A stretch of 64,000 nucleotides of DNA, taken from Lachnospiraceae bacterium (GTDB lineage: Bacteria > Bacillota_A > Clostridia > Lachnospirales > Lachnospiraceae). Shown here piece after piece: positions 60,754 through 64,000 of the stretch. Within the stretch, counting starts at the first letter, position 1, and every line of letters starts with the position of its first letter. Where the stretch lies: contig JAFXDD010000020.1 of NCBI GenBank assembly GCA_017516285.1, forward strand, positions 1 to 64,000. The letters run 5' to 3'. The notes under the pieces were generated by a model, which saw only the letters and a program-made list of their open reading frames with translations, was not told where the DNA came from and ran no database searches. The position numbers were made by a program, and so were the translations under genes.

Positions 60754-61695
60754 TTAAATAATCAAATCAGATTGCTTTTCCTGCTGTGCATCCAGCTTCT
60801 TTAGATTATCCTCAGCACCTTCTCCTACACATCCCACCAACAGATAGCGTTTGTTAAAGCGGTCGTAAATAAAATGATGCAGCAGATGAAAGTTCTCAAT
60901 CTGGCTGGTACGACTTACATGGATACGAGGACCTGTACATGGATGAAGCTTGCCATCAATGGAAACGTGATAGTTGTCAGCATAGGTAATTGGCAAATCA
61001 TTTTTTATCATATCGTTGACCTTTTGTTCTAATTCCTGAATGTCAAATTGCGGCTCTGTATCCGGAAAGGTAATAACAAAGCCATGCTTTACATCATCAT
61101 GTCCACAACGGCTCATGTCCTCTGTTGGCATGCAGGATTCACACAAATCCTCTGCTGTATGCGCCATGAGGCGGTATGAGAGAGATTTGTAAACGGTTTT
61201 TCTGATTTCCTGTGGCTCCGGTCCAAAAAGGGTAGGACGGGCGATAAGGATTTGCTCCCCTACACCAATAAGCAAATTGGCATTAAAGCCTAAAAGCGGA
61301 TAAATCAAATCAAAATGCTCCACAATAACGCGCTTACCGTTGTGAAGTGCTTCTATAATAGCATCTGCCAGAATACTCATCTGGGTAAAACCATTCTCAA
61401 AACGAATATCAACGTGGTATGTATGAGGAGCAAAAAAGCCTGTCTGAGAATCCTGTTCCAAGAGAGGAAGGGGACGGATATAAACTCCGTCGTCGTCATT
61501 GGTCAGCTCCAGACCCGGAAACATACCACGAATAAGGGCACTTTTGCCGGAACCGGCCTCGCCGATTATACCGATGAGCTTGTCGAAGGGTGACAAGTAT
61601 AATTGGGCCAGCTGCATGCCAAGTGCATACATTCGCTGGTGACCTCTAGGGGCGAAATAACTGCTTAGTATATGATTTTGTTGACGATCTTGCAT
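60754..61695 (-). CDS. P-loop NTPase fused to tRNA-synthetase second-additional-domain-like region
   Basis: 313 aa from ATG 61695, AAGGAGG upstream. Residues about 40-150 form a P-loop domain (Walker A GEAGSGKS, Lys51) similar to nucleotide-dependent kinases or ATPases. About 165-295 resembles the SAD editing/metal domain of alanyl- and threonyl-tRNA synthetases: RLMAHTAEDLCESC, then HPCTGPRIHVSRTS near 251-264, carrying His and Cys residues like the HxxxH..C zinc set. I recall genes of this kind beside citrate lyase genes in Firmicutes, with no known function. Place between citC (gap 4) and citXG (gap 13) argues for a role in activating or modifying citrate lyase. Confidence 0.72.
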   Translation of the reverse strand: MQDRQQNHILSSYFAPRGHQRMYALGMQLAQLYLSPFDKLIGIIGEAGSGKSALIRGMFPGLELTNDDDGVYIRPLPLLEQDSQTGFFAPHTYHVDIRFENGFTQMSILADAIIEALHNGKRVIVEHFDLIYPLLGFNANLLIGVGEQILIARPTLFGPEPQEIRKTVYKSLSYRLMAHTAEDLCESCMPTEDMSRCGHDDVKHGFVITFPDTEPQFDIQELEQKVNDMIKNDLPITYADNYHVSIDGKLHPCTGPRIHVSRTSQIENFHLLHHFIYDRFNKRYLLVGCVGEGAEDNLKKLDAQQEKQSDLII

Positions 61696-61699
61696 AAGA

Positions 61700-62737
61700 T
61701 TACCTCCTTGTGGCAGGCATAGCCTGCAGATATTCAAAAGTAGTTGGTGGGACTAAAGTCTTTATAGCATCTGTGTCACCGGCCTTTATATGGGCACGTA
61801 CAGCACTGGCACTGACAGGGACACCATGCACTTCCAGTCGAGGCAGTTCTTTGAATAGAATACCATTCCTTGGCAAGTGAAGCTTTAGGGCTTCGTTGTA
61901 TTGCCGAGTCATAGGTGACAGTGGCTCCGTTCCCACAAAGCGTGTGGTAATGCCAAAGTATGGCACAAAGTGTCTGGCAAAAATTTCAATGTCCAGTAAG
62001 CAATGAATTTGCTCGGATTTTTCTCTCTCCTTTATAAAATAAGTAGGAAAGGTAGCGGAGGAGATGAGGTATGGTCCCGTAGGAAGTACGGTAACATTCG
62101 GTAAATCCATGGTGCCTAATTTGGCCATTTCCATGCGGTCTGCAGTAGAAAATGTGCTTTTGTCCTCGGAGAGAATGAAGACATAGAGCTTGTCACATTC
62201 CTTGGCTGCAGTCTCAATAAGGTAGCGATGTCCTAAAGTAAAGGGATTGCAGTTCATAACAATGGCACCTACTATAATCTCTCTATCGGAATTGCAACCG
62301 GCTTTAGGCGTGGATATGCCGGCTTCTCCATCTTTTGCAGACAGGGTATTCAGAAAATGTCTAATGCCGTCTTTGCGGTTCTCCATTAACAGGACCGTGT
62401 CTGTTTGCACTACCGGATAAAAAAACAAGGAAGAAAACAGGTACTTGTTAGATGGCTTCGTGTATAGGAACAAGTGGCGGTATCCTTCTTCAAAAGCGGC
62501 CTGCCGTAAGCATGTGAGTACGGTTGCAGTCAGGTCCTCACCACGGCGACCGGCATCTACAGCGATGCATTTGAGTATGTTTTCCTGTCGACTGCCCGTA
62601 GCTGCCAAAGTCTCACCGTCCCAGACCAGTACAGTTTGAGAGATGTCTTTATCGGCTGTGAGGCCGGCACGGGCAAGAAATTCGGTCCAAATATGAAGTT
62701 TTGTGCCGGTTAGTTGATGAAGAAGCTCAATGTACAT
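61700..62737 (-). CDS. citC: [Citrate (pro-3S)-lyase] ligase
   Basis: 345 aa. Acetylates the thiol of the citrate lyase acyl carrier prosthetic group, with acetate and ATP, to turn the enzyme on. The N-terminal GNAT-like part (about 1-130) precedes a nucleotidyltransferase domain with the HxGH-type motif GAIVMNCNPFTLGHRYLIE (about 156-174) and the family ISSATFPTYFIKE segment. It is first gene of the leftward cit operon, with GAGG before the ATG and a good promoter. Confidence 0.95.
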   Translation of the reverse strand: MYIELLHQLTGTKLHIWTEFLARAGLTADKDISQTVLVWDGETLAATGSRQENILKCIAVDAGRRGEDLTATVLTCLRQAAFEEGYRHLFLYTKPSNKYLFSSLFFYPVVQTDTVLLMENRKDGIRHFLNTLSAKDGEAGISTPKAGCNSDREIIVGAIVMNCNPFTLGHRYLIETAAKECDKLYVFILSEDKSTFSTADRMEMAKLGTMDLPNVTVLPTGPYLISSATFPTYFIKEREKSEQIHCLLDIEIFARHFVPYFGITTRFVGTEPLSPMTRQYNEALKLHLPRNGILFKELPRLEVHGVPVSASAVRAHIKAGDTDAIKTLVPPTTFEYLQAMPATRR

Positions 62738-62769
62738 GGTTACCTCACGTTTAAGATAATGTTAGTTAC

Positions 62770-62798
62770 ATTATACATAATTATTTTGAGTCTGTAAA
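62770..62798 (-). promoter_or_regulatory. citC operon promoter
   Basis: Minus strand TTTACA (62798-62793), a 17-base spacer and TATAAT (62775-62770), 33 bases before the citC ATG. Confidence 0.75.
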
Positions 62799-62816
62799 TA
62801 AAATATGGAAAAAGAA

Positions 62817-62845
62817 TTGCATTTTATAAAATTGTATTATATAAT
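62817..62845 (+). promoter_or_regulatory. citDE promoter
   Basis: TTGCAT (62817-62822), a 17-base spacer and TATAAT (62840-62845). It is back to back with the citC promoter, so one regulator could control both arms. The leader to citD is about 85 bases. Confidence 0.7.
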
Positions 62846-62939
62846 ATGGGTGAAATGATATAGTATAATATAAAACAAATGATTAACAGAATACTGTAGT
62901 GCAGAGTGAGAAGATGATGGAAAGGAGCATTGGATAAGT

Positions 62940-63212
62940 ATGGAGATTTTAAAAAGTGCTTCAGCGGGAACGATGGAGTCCAGTGATGTGTATGTGGAAA
63001 TAGAGCCGGGCGGCAAAGAATTGGAGATTTCATTAGAATCTGTAGTGGAGCATCAGTTTGGCGAGGCTATTATGCAGGTGGTGCATGAGGTATTGGCGGA
63101 ATGTGGTGTGGACAGTGGTATTGTGCGTGTGGTGGATCGAGGTGCGCTTGAGTGTGTGCTTCGTGCCAGAGTGGAGACTGCTGTGATGAGAGCGGGAAGG
63201 GAGGCAAATTAA
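62940..63212 (+). CDS. citD: Citrate lyase acyl carrier protein (gamma subunit)
   Basis: 90 aa. Carries the phosphoribosyl-dephospho-CoA arm on Ser14, in SAGTMESSD near the N-terminus, as in all CitD. AAGGAG lies 12 bases before the ATG. The later IVRVVDRGALECVLRARVETA segment is typical. Its TAA shares bases with the citE ATG (TAATG), so translation is coupled. Confidence 0.95.
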   Translation: MEILKSASAGTMESSDVYVEIEPGGKELEISLESVVEHQFGEAIMQVVHEVLAECGVDSGIVRVVDRGALECVLRARVETAVMRAGREAN

Positions 63213-64000
63213 TGCGTCGTAGTATGTTGTTTTTGCCGGGGAATAACCCGAATATGCTGATGAATGGTAATTGCCTGGGGGCAGATGCTGTGATTTTTGA
63301 TTTAGAGGATGCGGTTGCACCTGCCGAAAAGGATGCGGCACGCATATTGGTGCGCAATACCATGCGTTATATGGATTTTTCCGGCTGTGAAATCATTGTG
63401 CGGATTAATTCCATAGATACACCATATTGGCAGGCAGACCTGGAAGCGGTGATGCCTTATAGACCGAATTTGATTTTACTGCCAAAGACAGGCTGTGCTG
63501 AAGATGTACTGGTAACAGACAGATATATGACTATGGTTGAGGAACAACATGGTATGGAGAAGGGGACGGTTGGGTTGATGCCTCTTATTGAGACTGCTAT
63601 GGGCGTGGAGAATGCATTTGGCATTGCTTCTTCTACAAAACGAGTGAAAGCTCTGTTTTTGGGGGCTGAGGATTTGACGGCAGACTTACAGTGCAAGCGT
63701 ACCAAGGAAGGCAGAGAGATTGAATATGCCAGAACCAGGCTGGTGGTGGCAGCGAGAGCGGCCGGTGTGGATGTGTATGATACACCGTTTACGGATGTCA
63801 ATGATGATGAGGGGATTGTAAAGGATGCAGCTCTGGCTAAGGCTCTTGGCTTTACCGGAAAGGCAAGTATTTCTCCAAGGCATGTGGAAGTGATTAATCA
63901 GGTGTTTAGTCCTACAGAGAAGGAAATTGATTACGCCTACGAAGTAATGGAGGCAATTCGATTGGCAAAGGCTTTAGGAAAGGGTGCCACCTCACTGCAT
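63212..64000 (+). CDS. citE: Citrate lyase beta subunit (partial, runs off the window)
   Basis: 263 codons are visible and the gene has no stop before the window edge. CitE cleaves the citryl thioester to oxaloacetate and acetyl-carrier. The TIM-barrel traits are MRRSMLFLPGNNPNM at the start, DAVIFDLEDAVAPAEKD (Glu-Asp), VRINS, LIETAMGVENA with the Mg2+ Glu, and FLGAEDLTADL. The CitE-typical SPRH segment follows near 230. citF presumably follows outside the window. Confidence 0.95.
   Translation, partial: MRRSMLFLPGNNPNMLMNGNCLGADAVIFDLEDAVAPAEKDAARILVRNTMRYMDFSGCEIIVRINSIDTPYWQADLEAVMPYRPNLILLPKTGCAEDVLVTDRYMTMVEEQHGMEKGTVGLMPLIETAMGVENAFGIASSTKRVKALFLGAEDLTADLQCKRTKEGREIEYARTRLVVAARAAGVDVYDTPFTDVNDDEGIVKDAALAKALGFTGKASISPRHVEVINQVFSPTEKEIDYAYEVMEAIRLAKALGKGATSLH

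Noticed and set aside
1..64000. CRISPR arrays, tRNA or rRNA genes, prophage genes
   Set aside because: No regular repeat-spacer pattern, tRNA-like cloverleaf or phage structural gene was noticed on reading. tRNAscan-SE and Infernal runs would be decisive.

Overview
The window looks like chromosomal DNA of an anaerobic gut Firmicute, most likely a Lachnospiraceae-type Clostridium relative. This is inferred, not proven. The evidence is moderate to low G+C, strong AGGAGG-type ribosome binding sites on most genes, an IS150-like element, an Rpn nuclease relic of the Lachnospiraceae kind, a citrate lyase cluster with fused citXG, and a large glycan-use locus with a lipoprotein-dependent LplABC-like transporter. 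No rRNA, tRNA or CRISPR array was seen.

Layout. 1-3.2 kb is an A/T-rich accessory patch. It holds a zinc-ribbon membrane protein with a DUF4839 tail and, convergent to it, a TIR-like protein fused to a RipA/SLATT-like membrane domain, a plausible standalone defence gene. The TIR-like gene has no ATG, GTG or TTG at its natural start. 3.3-12.3 kb holds transport genes (MATE, Na/Pi cotransporter, YfcC-type carrier, AbgT-type carrier), an asparagine-synthetase-like protein without the N-terminal cysteine, and a discoidin-like protein. 12.3-17.1 kb is an AraC regulator divergent from a four-gene operon of two xylose-isomerase-fold proteins and two Gfo/Idh/MocA dehydrogenases. 17.15-18.97 kb is a complete IS3/IS150-type element. 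19.0-20.4 kb carries nagB and queT, the latter behind a probable preQ1-I riboswitch. 20.5-27.8 kb carries a heterodimeric ABC exporter pair, a second MATE, an aminotransferase and uppP.

27.8-57.6 kb is the main system. A membrane-spanning AraC-type sensor regulator is divergent from a run of co-directional genes for an M20 peptidase, a DUF4450 protein, two GH20-like proteins, a NagZ-like GH3, a beta-lactamase-fold hydrolase, a large surface protein with sialidase-type Asp-boxes, an epimerase-fold protein, an oligosaccharide ABC importer, two alpha/beta hydrolases, a NagD-like phosphatase, N-acetylneuraminate lyase (nanA), a creatininase-like protein and an AEC transporter. Together they suggest capture at the surface of sialylated, probably acylated, amino-sugar glycans, import, and trimming inside the cell. 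NagB at 19 kb could finish the amino-sugar branch. A decayed second nanA copy lies just after the AEC gene, followed by a decayed Rpn nuclease gene.

58.7-64 kb holds mntP and a citrate lyase cluster. citC, a P-loop/tRNA-synthetase-SAD fusion and citXG run leftward; citD and the start of citE run rightward from a divergent promoter region and leave the window.
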